Positions 37,692 to 47,597 of a stretch of DNA of 64,000 nt are shown here, piece by piece. The notes under the pieces were generated by a model, which saw only the letters and a program-made list of their open reading frames with translations, made no database searches and was not told where the DNA came from. The position numbers and the translations under genes are program-made. The stretch's first letter is position 1. Every line of letters starts with the position of its first letter. The stretch is taken from the NCBI RefSeq assembly GCF_019431355.1, contig NZ_CP080269.1:2046001-2110000 (forward strand), in the 5' to 3' direction. This DNA is from Paenibacillus sp. R14(2021). GTDB lineage: Bacteria > Bacillota > Bacilli > Paenibacillales > Paenibacillaceae.

Positions 37692-38039
37692 TTACGACCA
37701 ATCCATTAATCTTCTGATATCGGCCCGAATACCCGGGTAAGAAAGCACCTGCTCCTTAAACGATTCGCGCTCGCCCCAGTCCGTCTTCATCGTTGGCGTA
37801 TCGAACAGATCGTCACTGATATCCGTAAATGCCTGGTGCATATTGTTGTCATACCAATCGATTTCACTGCTGGCATCGTTATTGACGACAGCGATCATAT
37901 CGTAATCGTTGTCTAGGGATTGGCCGAAATAAGCGAGCAGCTCCGGTGTCTGCGTATCGTTCGTCTGCACTTCGACCTCCGCACAGTGAATGCCGTCGCG
38001 ATCCGTCGCACGCCTCACATGCGCTTGAATCACGATCAT
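37692..38039 (-). CDS. Unknown protein, second gene of a two-gene operon
   Basis: This is a 115-residue acidic soluble protein that I do not recognise. Its start overlaps the stop of the upstream gene as ATGA, so the two are translationally coupled. It is rich in Asp (DYDMIAVVNNDASSEIDWYDNN). No signal peptide, membrane segment or metal motif is seen. Confidence 0.7.
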   Translation of the reverse strand: MIVIQAHVRRATDRDGIHCAEVEVQTNDTQTPELLAYFGQSLDNDYDMIAVVNNDASSEIDWYDNNMHQAFTDISDDLFDTPTMKTDWGERESFKEQVLSYPGIRADIRRLMDWS

Positions 38040-38392
38040 CTCAAGCTCCCCTCGGGAAACAGCCCCATCGTAGCAACATGGTGCTTCGTTTCGTCTGTTC
38101 CAAGCTCGTAAAGCAGCCGGTAAATATCGACCAGCAGGCCGTCGACGCCCGCATTGATCTCATGATCGGAAGCCGGACTGTAAGGCGTCTTGGCAAAGTG
38201 TATCGTTTGGGCTTCGTCCATGGAGGACAGCTCCTCCATCAGCTCCTGCAGCCTGCTCAGCTCTTCTTCGTTCGCCGTGATGACAAGCTCATAGGCTGTG
38301 ACCGTAGGGTCCTCCAATATAGAGCCGGCTTGGACGGATACATAATACGTTTTGCGTGCGTAATAGGACTCCTCATGTTCATTTGCCATCAT
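38036..38392 (-). CDS. Unknown protein, first gene of a two-gene operon
   Basis: This is a 118-residue acidic soluble protein of unknown family. GGAGGGAG lies 7 nt before the ATG. LVITANEEELSRLQELMEELSSMDE is a likely amphipathic helix. It overlaps the next gene by 4 nt and diverges from the asparagine synthetase gene across a 123-nt gap. Confidence 0.72.
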   Translation of the reverse strand: MMANEHEESYYARKTYYVSVQAGSILEDPTVTAYELVITANEEELSRLQELMEELSSMDEAQTIHFAKTPYSPASDHEINAGVDGLLVDIYRLLYELGTDETKHHVATMGLFPEGSLR

Positions 38393-38515
38393 TCAAAAAC
38401 TCCCTCCTTCATCGCCCTAGCATCCCCCTTGGGACAGACATTTTATCCAAATTTTCCGCATAACCATCCTAGTATCGCTGTTTTTACCCTTGGTAAGCAG
38501 AAAGGAATGAGAACC

Positions 38516-40360
38516 ATGTGTGGATTCACGGGCTGGATCGATTGGACCGCTGACCTGACGCAACAATCCATCATCCTGGAGAAAATGACCGGCACGCTCG
38601 CGAACCGCGGCCCGGACGCGTCCGGTACCTGGATCTCGCCGCATTGTGCACTCGGCCACCGGAGACTCTCCGTCATAGATCCCGCAAACGGAGCACAACC
38701 GATGGTTCGTACAGCCGAAGATGATATGTATGTCCTGGTGTATAACGGGGAGCTGTATAATGCGTTAGAGCTGAAAAAAGAACTGGAGAGCCGGGGGAGA
38801 ACGTTCACCACGACCTGCGACACCGAGGTTTTGTTGGTTGCCTATATGGAATGGGGACCGTCCTGCGTGGAGAAATTCAACGGCATCTTCGCTTTCGCGC
38901 TGTGGGATTCCCGCGAAGAGCAGCTGTTCATTGCCAGAGACCGCGTCGGCGTCAAGCCGTTCTTCTTCTCCAAACAGCTGGGTCGTTTCATCTTCGGCTC
39001 TGAGCCGAAGGCGCTCCTTGCCCATCCCGCGGTCAAACCGGAGGTCGGCCCGGAAGGGCTTGCCGAAATCTTCATTCTCGGTCCGGCCAGAACGCCGGGC
39101 GTCGGCGTCTACCGGGATATTACCGAACTGCTGCCGGGACAGTGTGCGATTGTCAACCGTTCCGGCTTGAACGTCTCGCATTATTGGAAGCTGGAGAGCC
39201 GCCCGCACACCGAGGATGTCGTGCAGACCGCACGTACGGTCGGCGATCTGCTCAAGGATACCGTGGAGCGGCAGCTAGTTTCCGATGTGCCGCTGTGCAC
39301 GCTGCTCTCCGGGGGCCTGGATTCCAGCGCACTTACAGCGCTTGCCGTCAATTACTATAACGAAACCGGGCAAGGTATGATTCATACCTTCTCCGTTGAT
39401 TACGTCGATAACGACAAGCATTTCAAAAGTCATGCGTTTCAGCCGAATGCGGACGCCCCTTGGATCGAGCGGATGACAACCCATCTTGGCACGGTTCATC
39501 ATGCCATGGTGTTCGATACACCGGAGCTTGTTGCCTCTCTGCATGAAGCCATGACGGCAAGAGACCTGCCGGGCATGGCGGACGTGGATTCTTCGCTGCT
39601 GCTGTTCTGCAGGGAAATTAAGAAGGAAGCTACGGTTGCGATTTCCGGAGAGGCGGCGGACGAAATCTTCGGCGGCTATCCTTGGTTTCACCGGGAGGAT
39701 GCGCTGAATGCCGGCACATTCCCTTGGTCGCTGGCTGCGGGCATGCGCGCGGATTTGCTGTCGCAGGATGTTGCGGCATGGATCAGACCGATGGAATATA
39801 TCGGCGACCGCTATCTCGACGCCGTTGCCGAGGTTCCCCATCTGGCCGGCGAAGACGAGGCGACGCGCAAGATGAGACAGATGTCTTACTTGAACATTAC
39901 CCGCTTCATGCCGACGCTGCTGGACCGCAAGGACCGTATGAGCATGGCGGTCGGCCTTGAAGTACGGGTTCCGTTCTGCGATCACCGGCTGATCGAGTAT
40001 GTCTACAATATTCCTTGGGCAATCAAGACGGCAGGCGACAGGGAGAAGGGCATTCTCCGCAAAGCGCTGGAGGGCGTGCTGCCCCACGATGTGCTCTACC
40101 GCAAGAAGAGCCCATACCCGAAGACACATAACCCGAATTACTTGAACGCCGTGCGCAAACAGCTGCTGGAGGTCATCGAAGAAGGCAGTTCGCCGCTGCT
40201 CCCGCTGATCAACGTCAAAAAAATCCGGCAGCTGGCGGAATCCGAAGCTGCCAGCTCCAATCTGCCATGGTTCGGCCAGCTCATGTCCGGTCCGCAGCTA
40301 TTTGCCTACCTGCTTCAAATGGATATGTGGCTGCGTGACTATAAAATTGTAATCCGTTAG
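38516..40360 (+). CDS. asnB: Asparagine synthetase, glutamine-hydrolysing (AsnO-like)
   Basis: This enzyme makes asparagine from aspartate with glutamine and ATP. The nucleophile is Cys2 (MCGFTGW), which fixes the start at ATG 38516 because the first Met must be removed; the ATG at 38507 would bury it. RLSVIDPANGAQPM and YNGELYN belong to the glutaminase domain. The ATP pyrophosphatase loop LLSGGLDSS is near residues 264-271. At 614 residues it matches the length of B. subtilis AsnO (YisO), which is linked to sporulation, rather than AsnB or AsnH. It ends before a large hairpin. Confidence 0.9.
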   Translation: MCGFTGWIDWTADLTQQSIILEKMTGTLANRGPDASGTWISPHCALGHRRLSVIDPANGAQPMVRTAEDDMYVLVYNGELYNALELKKELESRGRTFTTTCDTEVLLVAYMEWGPSCVEKFNGIFAFALWDSREEQLFIARDRVGVKPFFFSKQLGRFIFGSEPKALLAHPAVKPEVGPEGLAEIFILGPARTPGVGVYRDITELLPGQCAIVNRSGLNVSHYWKLESRPHTEDVVQTARTVGDLLKDTVERQLVSDVPLCTLLSGGLDSSALTALAVNYYNETGQGMIHTFSVDYVDNDKHFKSHAFQPNADAPWIERMTTHLGTVHHAMVFDTPELVASLHEAMTARDLPGMADVDSSLLLFCREIKKEATVAISGEAADEIFGGYPWFHREDALNAGTFPWSLAAGMRADLLSQDVAAWIRPMEYIGDRYLDAVAEVPHLAGEDEATRKMRQMSYLNITRFMPTLLDRKDRMSMAVGLEVRVPFCDHRLIEYVYNIPWAIKTAGDREKGILRKALEGVLPHDVLYRKKSPYPKTHNPNYLNAVRKQLLEVIEEGSSPLLPLINVKKIRQLAESEAASSNLPWFGQLMSGPQLFAYLLQMDMWLRDYKIVIR

Positions 40361-40394
40361 CCGTCACTTCCTCCGCCTGCAGGCTGGAACAAAT

Positions 40395-40465
40395 AAAACC
40401 CCTGATTCTCAATGCAGCTAAGCGGCGATGTTGCTCGCCGGCAGCTGCTTGATAGCAGGGGTTTT
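40395..40465. terminator. Bidirectional terminator between asnB and rdgB
   Basis: AAAACCCCTG (40395-40404) pairs with CAGGGGTTTT (40456-40465), with GCAGCT/AGCTGC pairing inside. It lies between convergent genes. Confidence 0.85.
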
Positions 40466-40523
40466 CTCGTTCACGTTTGTTACCTAATCTTCGTTCTATC
40501 GATTACGACGATTGCGGGCTTCC

Positions 40524-41168
40524 TTACGAACGGGATGCCAGCTGACTGAGCAGCTCCGCTAACGCTTGTCCGCGGTGGCTGATCGCCTGCTTCTCTTCAA
40601 TCGACAGCTCGGCCATTCCCTTATGATGCGAATTCAGCCAAAAAAGCGGATCATAGCCAAAGCCGCTGCTGCCTCGAGGCTTGTCCATAATAAATCCGCG
40701 GACATAGCCCGTGCTTTCCATGAAGGAGGCATCTGACGGGTCGTACAAGGCAAGCGCGCATACGAACTGCGCCTCGCTGAGCAGCTTAGTGCCGTCCGCG
40801 AGAGCTTCGGCTTCCGACCCGTTATTCGTGACGCTGGCGAGCTCGGTCAACAACTTCTCATTATTTCGCGCATCCGTCGCGCCTTCACCCGAATAGCGGG
40901 CGGAATACACGCCCGGTTCGCCGCCGAGCGCTGCGGTTTCCAAACCGGAATCATCCGCCAGTACCGGCAAGCCGAGCGCTTCGGCTACGGTTCTTGCCTT
41001 CTTGCGAGCATTCTCCGCGAACGTGGTCCCGTCCTCCACAACATCCGGCAGGTCCGGATAGTCGAACATGCTGACAACCTCCATGCCGAGTTTGCCGAAA
41101 GCATGCGCAAACTCGCGCACTTTGCCGGCATTCTTCGTCGCTACGACGATGGTATCGCCCCGCTTCAT
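40524..41168 (-). CDS. rdgB: XTP/dITP diphosphatase (RdgB/HAM1)
   Basis: This is a 214-residue house-cleaning enzyme that hydrolyses non-canonical purine nucleotides (ITP, XTP) to monophosphates. [13 protein letters not shown] at the N-terminus and [26 protein letters not shown] are the family signatures, with FGYDPLFW near the end. It overlaps the 3' end of rph by 4 nt. The order gerM-rph-rdgB matches B. subtilis. Confidence 0.95.
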   Translation of the reverse strand: MKRGDTIVVATKNAGKVREFAHAFGKLGMEVVSMFDYPDLPDVVEDGTTFAENARKKARTVAEALGLPVLADDSGLETAALGGEPGVYSARYSGEGATDARNNEKLLTELASVTNNGSEAEALADGTKLLSEAQFVCALALYDPSDASFMESTGYVRGFIMDKPRGSSGFGYDPLFWLNSHHKGMAELSIEEKQAISHRGQALAELLSQLASRS

Positions 41169-41911
41169 GCCTGCGCCGTTCCGATTCTGCTACCTTTGTC
41201 GCCAAGCGCATCCCGCTGCTTCGCGATTAAGCTTGCGATACCTTCTTCCGCAATGGCAAGCAGCTCGTTAAACTCTTCACGCGAGAACGGCGCTTCTTCC
41301 CCGGTTCCTTGCACTTCAACGAATTTGCGAGCGCCTGTCATGACCACGTTCATGTCGACCTTCGCCTTAGAGTCCTCTTCATAGTTCAGGTCGAGCAGCG
41401 TCCGCTCCTGAATAACGCCAACGCTTACCGAAGCCAGGAAATCCGTGATGGGATATTTGGCGAATGCCTGATTGCGGTTCAACTTGTCAACCGCGAGCGC
41501 GAGCGCCACGAACGCGCCTGTAATCGACGTCGTCCGTGTGCCGCCGTCCGCCTGCAGTACATCGCAGTCCAGTGTGAGGGTCCGTTCGCCGAGCGCTTGC
41601 AAATCCACGACTGAGCGCAGCGCGCGGCCGATCAAGCGCTGGATTTCCATCGTGCGGCCCGTCAGCTTGCCTTTCGCGGATTCACGCATGTTGCGGACTT
41701 GAGTAGCTCGGGGAAGCATCGCGTACTCCGCGTTGATCCAGCCCTTGCCTTGTCCTTTCATAAAAGGCGGCACCCGCTCTTCAATGGAAGCGGTGCAAAG
41801 CACTTTCGTATCGCCGAATTCAATGAGCACAGAGCCCTCAGCATATTTGTTAGGTTGCAGCGTAATCGTGACCGGGCGAAGCTCGTCCGCCTGCCGTCCG
41901 TCAATTCTCAT
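41165..41911 (-). CDS. rph: Ribonuclease PH
   Basis: Rph is a phosphorolytic 3' exoribonuclease that trims tRNA precursors. [17 protein letters not shown] opens the protein, and [13 protein letters not shown] and [22 protein letters not shown] are the conserved core. It is 248 residues. AGGAGG lies close to the ATG. A strong terminator separates it from gerM upstream; rdgB overlaps downstream. Confidence 0.96.
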   Translation of the reverse strand: MRIDGRQADELRPVTITLQPNKYAEGSVLIEFGDTKVLCTASIEERVPPFMKGQGKGWINAEYAMLPRATQVRNMRESAKGKLTGRTMEIQRLIGRALRSVVDLQALGERTLTLDCDVLQADGGTRTTSITGAFVALALAVDKLNRNQAFAKYPITDFLASVSVGVIQERTLLDLNYEEDSKAKVDMNVVMTGARKFVEVQGTGEEAPFSREEFNELLAIAEEGIASLIAKQRDALGDKGSRIGTAQA

Positions 41912-41989
41912 TTTGATAAGCCTCCTGTCGTCAATCTAGCCTATTTTACCAAAATGAAGACCGAAAAACATCTCCAGCGAATGCTTGCA

Positions 41990-42039
41990 GCAAAAAACCG
42001 CTCCTGCTCGCGCATGGCCTGCGCTTATAGAAGCGGTTT
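41990..42039 (-). terminator. Terminator after gerM
   Basis: AAACCGCT (41995-42002) pairs with AGCGGTTT (42032-42039) and is followed by TTTTTT on the minus strand. Confidence 0.82.
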
Positions 42040-42051
42040 CCCGGTTATCGT

Positions 42052-43104
42052 TTAGGATTTGAACGCGTTGACATGCTCTGGCCGGCTGACCGGCTTGCTG
42101 TACGATTGATTGTTCGTATCCACGAAATCGGTTTTGCCGTTCAGCTTGATCTGCACCTTGCTAAGCCCTGTATTCTCGGTCAGCGCGAGCACGATCGCAT
42201 CCAGCATCTCCGCAGGCTCCTGCTGGCCGGCTTGGTAGCTGTCATCCTGCAGATTAACCGTAACGACATCATTCTTCTTCGTGACGTCCTTCACGACCAC
42301 ATCCGGCGTCATGACCGCCTTGAGCGGAAGATCGTTAATCGGGCCGCTGATCAACTGCTCGATGGCGGTCTTCGCCCTGTTATTGGAACGGTTAACCAAC
42401 CTTGTCACCGGCACATAATAAGGGACATTATCCGGCGTGAGCGCCGAGAAATAAATCGTAACCGGTGTGGATTGGCTGTACTCCACGCCGTCGACCGCTT
42501 CTAGATTGATACCAACGGCACGGGTGAGGTTATTGTCGATCGGCATGCCGTCGACCGGCATCTCCGCCAGCGCCTGGCCTTCCATCCAGATCTTCACGTT
42601 CCGCACGTCCGGCAGTCCGGTCAGCGTCCACGTGACGGCTTCAACGATTTTGCGCTCGTCCGCCGCATTGTAATCCGCGAACTGCTTGGAGAAATCAACG
42701 ACGGCCGTCTTCGTGTCCGGGCTGATCGTCAGCTGCTTCACGGTTGTCCCTTTCGGCAGCACGGCTTGGAAGCCATCCGGGATTTCGCTTGCGTAAGCGC
42801 CGCCGTCGACCATCATTTCGAGTGCCTTCTGTCCAGGCTTCTCGTCCTGACCGAGCGCGGCCATGACCGTTACCGGCGCCAGCAGTCCGTTGCGGTCCCG
42901 GAGATACAGGGTCATCTGGGATTGATCGCCTTGCGCGGTTGCTTGTCCCGGATCCACGTTCGTGCTAACGTTCTCGGTGCTGTTTTGCGGCGGGTCTATG
43001 GATTGGCTTGCAGGCTGCGAAAACAATCCGCAGCCGGTCGTCAGAATAGGCAGCGCTAACGCTCCGGCGAGTGCTGCCCGGCGAAACAGGCGATAATGAG
43101 TCAT
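42052..43104 (-). CDS. gerM: Spore germination lipoprotein GerM
   Basis: GerM is a sporulation and germination lipoprotein that in Bacillus works in the SpoIIIA-SpoIIQ channel region. A lipoprotein signal ends at LTTGC with Cys25. Two GerM domains follow, each with the fold seen in ALEMMVDGG and AIEQLISGP regions. It is 350 residues from ATG 43104, which has GGGGAGG about 9 nt upstream; an earlier in-frame ATG at 43221 lacks a site and would spoil the signal peptide. Confidence 0.92.
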   Translation of the reverse strand: MTHYRLFRRAALAGALALPILTTGCGLFSQPASQSIDPPQNSTENVSTNVDPGQATAQGDQSQMTLYLRDRNGLLAPVTVMAALGQDEKPGQKALEMMVDGGAYASEIPDGFQAVLPKGTTVKQLTISPDTKTAVVDFSKQFADYNAADERKIVEAVTWTLTGLPDVRNVKIWMEGQALAEMPVDGMPIDNNLTRAVGINLEAVDGVEYSQSTPVTIYFSALTPDNVPYYVPVTRLVNRSNNRAKTAIEQLISGPINDLPLKAVMTPDVVVKDVTKKNDVVTVNLQDDSYQAGQQEPAEMLDAIVLALTENTGLSKVQIKLNGKTDFVDTNNQSYSKPVSRPEHVNAFKS

Positions 43105-43265
43105 TTCCTTCTTCCTCCCCATTGGATAAATAGTCGGCTGTCGTGCAGACATGCAGGCTTGTCGCGGTTTTGGTACAAGTTCTGCTTTTGTAGTACTATG
43201 TATACGAGCTGTCCCTTTCAATTAGACCAGGTTTTGTCCACTAAATTAAGACAAGAGGTGCCACC

Positions 43266-43805
43266 ATGACCAAGTCCAAATCCTATCATTTGAACAGCAC
43301 CAAAATCGCAGAGGCCACCAAGGAATGGCTGGCGAAACGCGGCGTGACCACGTCTCAAATCGCCGAACTCGTTATATTTCTGCAGAAAGAATACTTTCCG
43401 GACTTGACGATGGAGGAATGCGAGCAGTACGTCGAAGCCGTGCTCAGCAAGCGCGAGGTGCAGAATGCGGTTCTGACCGGCATTCAGCTGGATATGCTGG
43501 CAGAAGAAGGCAAGCTGCTGTCGCCGCTGCAGGAAGTGATCGAGAACGACGAAGGGCTATATGGCTGCGATGAGATCTTAGCGTTGTCCATCGTAAACGT
43601 CTATGGCAGCATCGGATTTACGAATTTCGGGTATGTCGATAAATTAAAGCCGGGCATCTTAAAGAAGTTGAACGATAAGGAAGATGCAGCCTGTCATACG
43701 TTCCTCGACGATATCGTCGGCGCGATCGCTGCTTCGGCAAGCAGCCGTCTCGCGCATCGCAAGCAAGCCGAGCGTGAAGGCGCAATGGGGCCGCCGCTGG
43801 ATTAA
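43266..43805 (+). CDS. Phosphatidylglycerophosphatase A-like protein (YutG family)
   Basis: This is a 179-residue PgpA-fold protein. ECHTFLDDIVGAIAA-type sequence is present as HTFLDDIVGAIAASASS, and NDEGLYGCDEILALSIVNVYGSIGFTNFG is the conserved YutG core. Family members remove phosphate from phosphatidylglycerol phosphate or a related substrate. This group is soluble, without the membrane segments of Escherichia coli PgpA. Divergent from gerM. Confidence 0.88.
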   Translation: MTKSKSYHLNSTKIAEATKEWLAKRGVTTSQIAELVIFLQKEYFPDLTMEECEQYVEAVLSKREVQNAVLTGIQLDMLAEEGKLLSPLQEVIENDEGLYGCDEILALSIVNVYGSIGFTNFGYVDKLKPGILKKLNDKEDAACHTFLDDIVGAIAASASSRLAHRKQAEREGAMGPPLD

Positions 43806-43817
43806 CGATAGCGACAA

Positions 43818-43863
43818 AAAAGAGCGACCAATGCAGGCACAGGGCCTGATTGGTCGCTCTTTT
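43818..43863. terminator. Bidirectional terminator between the YutG-like gene and hemY
   Basis: AGAGCGACCAAT (43821-43832) pairs with ATTGGTCGCTCT (43849-43860), flanked by A and T runs. Confidence 0.92.
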
Positions 43864-43881
43864 GCTGTATTGCTAATACGA

Positions 43882-45345
43882 TTATTCAATCGCGCGGTAT
43901 ACAATCGCTGCCGCTTCTTTGCCTTGACGGATGCAATCGGGAAGCCCGACGCCGTCAAACGCCGCCCCCGTTACCCAAACGCCCGGCATAGCCGTGCGCA
44001 GCTTGGCTCGCATATTCGCCGTCTCCTGCACGTGGCCGACGGGATACTGCGGCATGGAATGGTGCAGCCTCGTAATCTCGGTAAAGAGCGGCTCCGCCGT
44101 AATGCCCATCACTTGGCGGATATCCCGCCGAACCGCTTCATGCAGCTCGTCGTCAGGGAGGTCAACGACTGCCTCGTCGCCGGCACGCCCCACGTAGCAG
44201 CGTAACAGCACCTTATCGCCCGGGCTGGAATGCAGCCATTTGGCCGAGGTCCACGTACACGCCGTAATGGTCGTGCCTTCGGAACGGGGAACTACGAATC
44301 CGGACCCGTCGAACTGAATCCCAAGCTCCGCTTTGTCGAACGCCATCACGACATTCGCAACCGATACGTACGAGACCGCCCGCAGCGCAGCCACGGAAAT
44401 ATGCGGCTCCAGCAGGTCCGCGGCTTCGAAGGCCGGTGCCGTAATAACGATCCCGTCCGCCTCCAGAATTTCTCCGTCGCTTAGCAGCACCTCATAAGGC
44501 GCCGAATCCGGCCCGTCCTCTTGCGGATCGTTCTGCCGGAACGCAACCGCTTTGCGTCCCATTCTGCGCTCCACACCCGATAGCGCCTCGTTCAGCGCAT
44601 CCAGCATGGTCGCGAGCCCGCCCTTAAACGTCAAGAACATGCTGCTTCGCAGGTTAGCGGGCAGTCTGCTCGGCGCGGGCGGAGCAGACGCGCTCTTGCG
44701 TTTATTCGCGCGCATGCCCCGAATAAGGCTGCCGTGCCTGCGCTCCGCTTCCCGGAACTGCGGGAAGGTTGCCTGAAGGCTAAGCTTCCGCAGCTCCCCG
44801 GCATAGATGCCCGCCAGAAGCGGCTCCGCCACGCGCTCCATCACTTCCGCTCCGACGCGGCGCGCCAAGAAATCCCCGATGGATTCATCCCCTTGCGCCT
44901 TGCTGGCAGGCAGGACGAAGTCCATCATAGCCCGCAGCTTGCCGCCCCAGGATAACAGATTCGTCAGCGCAAACGGCGCAATCTCCGTCGGCACGCCAAG
45001 CACGAGACCCGGCGGCATCGGATGCAGCTTGCCATGGTGAAGAATGTAGGTTTTCTTGGCGGCTGGATTGGTGCCGGTCAGCTCGCTTTCGATGCCAAGA
45101 TCGAACGCTAGGTCAATGATCGGCGTCTTGCGGGCTAAGAAGGAATCCGGGCCCCGCTCAATGACGAAGCCTGCTTTCCTTAACGTATTGATTTTGCCCC
45201 CGATTCGCTCGGACGGATCAACGATCGTGACGTGTGCTTCGCGTCCGCGCTGCGCCGCCTCCTTCAACAAATAAAAAGCGGAGCTTAGTCCGCTGATCCC
45301 GCCGCCGATAACGACAAAACGATCTAGCTGATCCCTACTCCGCAT
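43882..45345 (-). CDS. hemY: Coproporphyrinogen III oxidase/protoporphyrinogen oxidase HemY (CgoX)
   Basis: HemY is an FAD enzyme which in Gram-positive bacteria oxidises coproporphyrinogen III to coproporphyrin III. The FAD-binding loop VVIGGGISGLSSAFYLL is at the N-terminus, ERGPDSFLARK follows, and GAAFDGVGLPDCIRQG is the C-terminal FAD signature. It is about 487 residues. I chose ATG 45345, 9 nt after AGAGGAG; the ATG at 45354 directly abuts that site. It is the last gene of hemE-hemH-hemY. Confidence 0.95.
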   Translation of the reverse strand: MRSRDQLDRFVVIGGGISGLSSAFYLLKEAAQRGREAHVTIVDPSERIGGKINTLRKAGFVIERGPDSFLARKTPIIDLAFDLGIESELTGTNPAAKKTYILHHGKLHPMPPGLVLGVPTEIAPFALTNLLSWGGKLRAMMDFVLPASKAQGDESIGDFLARRVGAEVMERVAEPLLAGIYAGELRKLSLQATFPQFREAERRHGSLIRGMRANKRKSASAPPAPSRLPANLRSSMFLTFKGGLATMLDALNEALSGVERRMGRKAVAFRQNDPQEDGPDSAPYEVLLSDGEILEADGIVITAPAFEAADLLEPHISVAALRAVSYVSVANVVMAFDKAELGIQFDGSGFVVPRSEGTTITACTWTSAKWLHSSPGDKVLLRCYVGRAGDEAVVDLPDDELHEAVRRDIRQVMGITAEPLFTEITRLHHSMPQYPVGHVQETANMRAKLRTAMPGVWVTGAAFDGVGLPDCIRQGKEAAAIVYRAIE

Positions 45346-45377
45346 ATCGGTCATCTCCTCTTCCCATGTGAACCATC

Positions 45378-46319
45378 TTAGATGTATACCGCGCGGCTGA
45401 CCTGCTCGACGGAATCCGCCAACGTCTCCATGTAGAGCGGATCCGTGCCCAGCATGTCGATGCGAACCAGCTTCATGCCGAGTTCCTTCGCGGCGGCCTG
45501 CGCTTCAATATCAATATCGTAGAGCACCTCGAGATGCTCCGAGACAAATCCGATCGGTGCCGAAAGCACGCCCTTGTAGCCGGCCTCCGCCACTTCCTTC
45601 ATTGTTTCCAGGATGTCGGGACCGAGCCACGGCTCGCGCGTACGTCCTGCGCTCTGCCACGTAAATGCCCAGTCCGTCACGCCGGCGCGTTCCGCAACCA
45701 GGCTTGACGTAGCGAGCAGCTGCTCCTCGTAAGGATCGTTCACTTCGCGAATGCGAACCGGCAGACTGTGCGCGCTGAATAAGGCTTTCAGCGGCTGGTC
45801 CTCTCCTACCGCTTCTCTCAGTTCCGCGAACGCCGAGTTCACCCGCGACTCCAGCGCTTCAATCAGCTTAGGGTGCAGATGGTAGCTGTCAACGGACGCG
45901 AACTTGATGCTCAGCTCTTCCGCCTTCTCCCGCGCGCGCTGCATGTAGCTCCCAACGCTCATCGTGGAGTAGTGCGGTGCAAGCACGATGCCGACAGCCT
46001 GCTTAACGCCGTCCGCAGCCATCGCTTCCACGCCGTCTTCGATATACGGCCGGGCATGCTTTAGTCCTTGATAGACGACATATCGGCCCGGGGCCATGGC
46101 ATCGAGCGCTTTCTGCAAACCCTCGGCCTGACGGTTCGTGTTCTCGCGAAGCGGAAACACGCCCCCTGCAACGGCTTCGTACCGGCCCCTCAGCTCGGCC
46201 AGCTGCTCCGGCGTCGGCGCATGGCCCCTGCGGATATGCGTGTAATATTCTACGATCCCGTCCATGCTCTCCGGCGTGCCGTAAGACATGACGAGTACAC
46301 CGATTTTGGAATTAGCCAT
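45378..46319 (-). CDS. hemH: Ferrochelatase (coproporphyrin-type)
   Basis: HemH inserts iron into coproporphyrin III (Gram-positive route). GVLVMSYGTPESMDGIVEYYTHIRRG is typical of the N-terminus. FSAHSLPVRI carries the catalytic His, and PIGFVSEHLEVLYDIDIEA carries the conserved Glu and His pair. It is 313 residues. The ATG lies inside the end of hemE (8-nt overlap) with AGGAGG 8-9 nt upstream, so the two are coupled. Confidence 0.95.
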   Translation of the reverse strand: MANSKIGVLVMSYGTPESMDGIVEYYTHIRRGHAPTPEQLAELRGRYEAVAGGVFPLRENTNRQAEGLQKALDAMAPGRYVVYQGLKHARPYIEDGVEAMAADGVKQAVGIVLAPHYSTMSVGSYMQRAREKAEELSIKFASVDSYHLHPKLIEALESRVNSAFAELREAVGEDQPLKALFSAHSLPVRIREVNDPYEEQLLATSSLVAERAGVTDWAFTWQSAGRTREPWLGPDILETMKEVAEAGYKGVLSAPIGFVSEHLEVLYDIDIEAQAAAKELGMKLVRIDMLGTDPLYMETLADSVEQVSRAVYI

Positions 46320-47391
46320 GCGCGACTTCCTCCTGCTTGCTTGGTTTCGCCGCTGCGATCGCTTCCGCGGAATAGTCGTGTACGAATGCCGTCAGCTCGC
46401 GCAGCTTGTCAAGCGAGGCTTCCGGGAATAAGCCGTGTCCCAGATTGAAAACAAAGCCTGGCTCCTGGATGCCGTCATCGATAATCGCTTTGGCATGTGC
46501 CTTCACGACTTCAATCGGTGCCGTCAGCACGTAAGGATCGAGGTTGCCCTGCACGCCGAAGCCGCCGCCCAATCTGCTGCGTCCCTCAGCAATCGATACG
46601 CGCCAGTCCAGACCGATCACGTTCGCCTTCACGTTACGAAGTGCAGGCAGCAGCTCGCCCGAAGCCACGCCCGGGAAGTAGATTTTCGGCTGCGGCAAAT
46701 CCGACAGCTCGTCGAAAATCCGCTCAATCGTCGGCAGCACATACGTGCGGAAGTCATGCGGCGCGAGCGCGCCGACCCAGCTGTCGAAGAGCTGGAACGC
46801 CTTGCCGCCCACCGCCATATGCGCACGCAAATAAGCGATGACCATGTCACCCAGCTTGTCCATCAGCGAGAACCATACCTTGGGCTCAGCGTACATCATC
46901 GTTTTCGTTTTAATATACGACTTCGAGGGTCTGCCTTCAATCAAATAGCTTGCGATTGTGAAAGGCGCGCCGGCAAAGGTAATGAGCGGTACGTCCAGCT
47001 CACGGTCCAGGATGCGGATCGTTTCAAGCACATGAGATAGATCACCTTCGACGTCAATCGGCTTCAGCTTGGCAACATCCGCTGCCGTATGGACCGGATT
47101 ATGAATCACAGGCCCGACATTGGCCACAATGTCAAAATCAATCCCAATGGATGCCACGGGATTCATAATATCGGAATAAAGAATCGCCGCATCGACGCCG
47201 AGCTTCTTGACCGGCATCATCGTAACTTCCGCAGCCAGCTCCGGCTGACGGCAAATTTCGAGCAGCGAGTAGTTTTCTTTTATTTTACGGTAGTCGGGAT
47301 CGTACCGTCCTGCTTGTCGCATATACCAAACGGGTAAGCGATCGACGTGTTCTCCCCGGCAAGCCCGGATGAATAAGTCGTTGTAGCTCAT
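46312..47391 (-). CDS. hemE: Uroporphyrinogen decarboxylase
   Basis: HemE removes four carboxyl groups from uroporphyrinogen III to give coproporphyrinogen III. PVWYMRQAGRYDPDYR is the N-terminal signature with the catalytic Arg residues. FAGAPFTIASYLIEG and GLDWRVSIAEGR follow in order. It is 359 residues. It opens the hemE-hemH-hemY operon and has a good promoter upstream. This operon continues the pathway begun by the hemA cluster 30 kb away. Confidence 0.96.
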   Translation of the reverse strand: MSYNDLFIRACRGEHVDRLPVWYMRQAGRYDPDYRKIKENYSLLEICRQPELAAEVTMMPVKKLGVDAAILYSDIMNPVASIGIDFDIVANVGPVIHNPVHTAADVAKLKPIDVEGDLSHVLETIRILDRELDVPLITFAGAPFTIASYLIEGRPSKSYIKTKTMMYAEPKVWFSLMDKLGDMVIAYLRAHMAVGGKAFQLFDSWVGALAPHDFRTYVLPTIERIFDELSDLPQPKIYFPGVASGELLPALRNVKANVIGLDWRVSIAEGRSRLGGGFGVQGNLDPYVLTAPIEVVKAHAKAIIDDGIQEPGFVFNLGHGLFPEASLDKLRELTAFVHDYSAEAIAAAKPSKQEEVAHG

Positions 47392-47428
47392 TGAAGTTCC
47401 CCATTTCTATCGTTTTCCCTACGTTATC

Positions 47429-47457
47429 ATTATGCCCTTTTTGCAGAGGTGTAACAA
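47429..47457 (-). promoter_or_regulatory. Promoter of hemE-hemH-hemY
   Basis: On the minus strand a -35 TTGTTA (47457-47452) and a -10 CATAAT (47434-47429) are 17 bp apart. The -10 is 38 nt before the hemE start. Confidence 0.65.
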
Positions 47458-47545
47458 CCGCCCTCGTAATTCATCATTGACAAACATATGACAATGTCCG
47501 GCTCAAATCCGCGCGTCCTCCCGGGTAGGACAGGGGAAGCTCTAG

Positions 47546-47554
47546 TGGTATACT
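47546..47554 (+). promoter_or_regulatory. Extended -10 promoter of the MFS gene (tentative)
   Basis: TGGTATACT is an extended -10 (TGn plus TATACT), 43 nt before the MFS start codon. There is no good -35, as is usual for this class. Confidence 0.4.
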
Positions 47555-47597
47555 TATTCTATCGTGTACAAACCAGGCCGATTAACAGGAGATTCAA

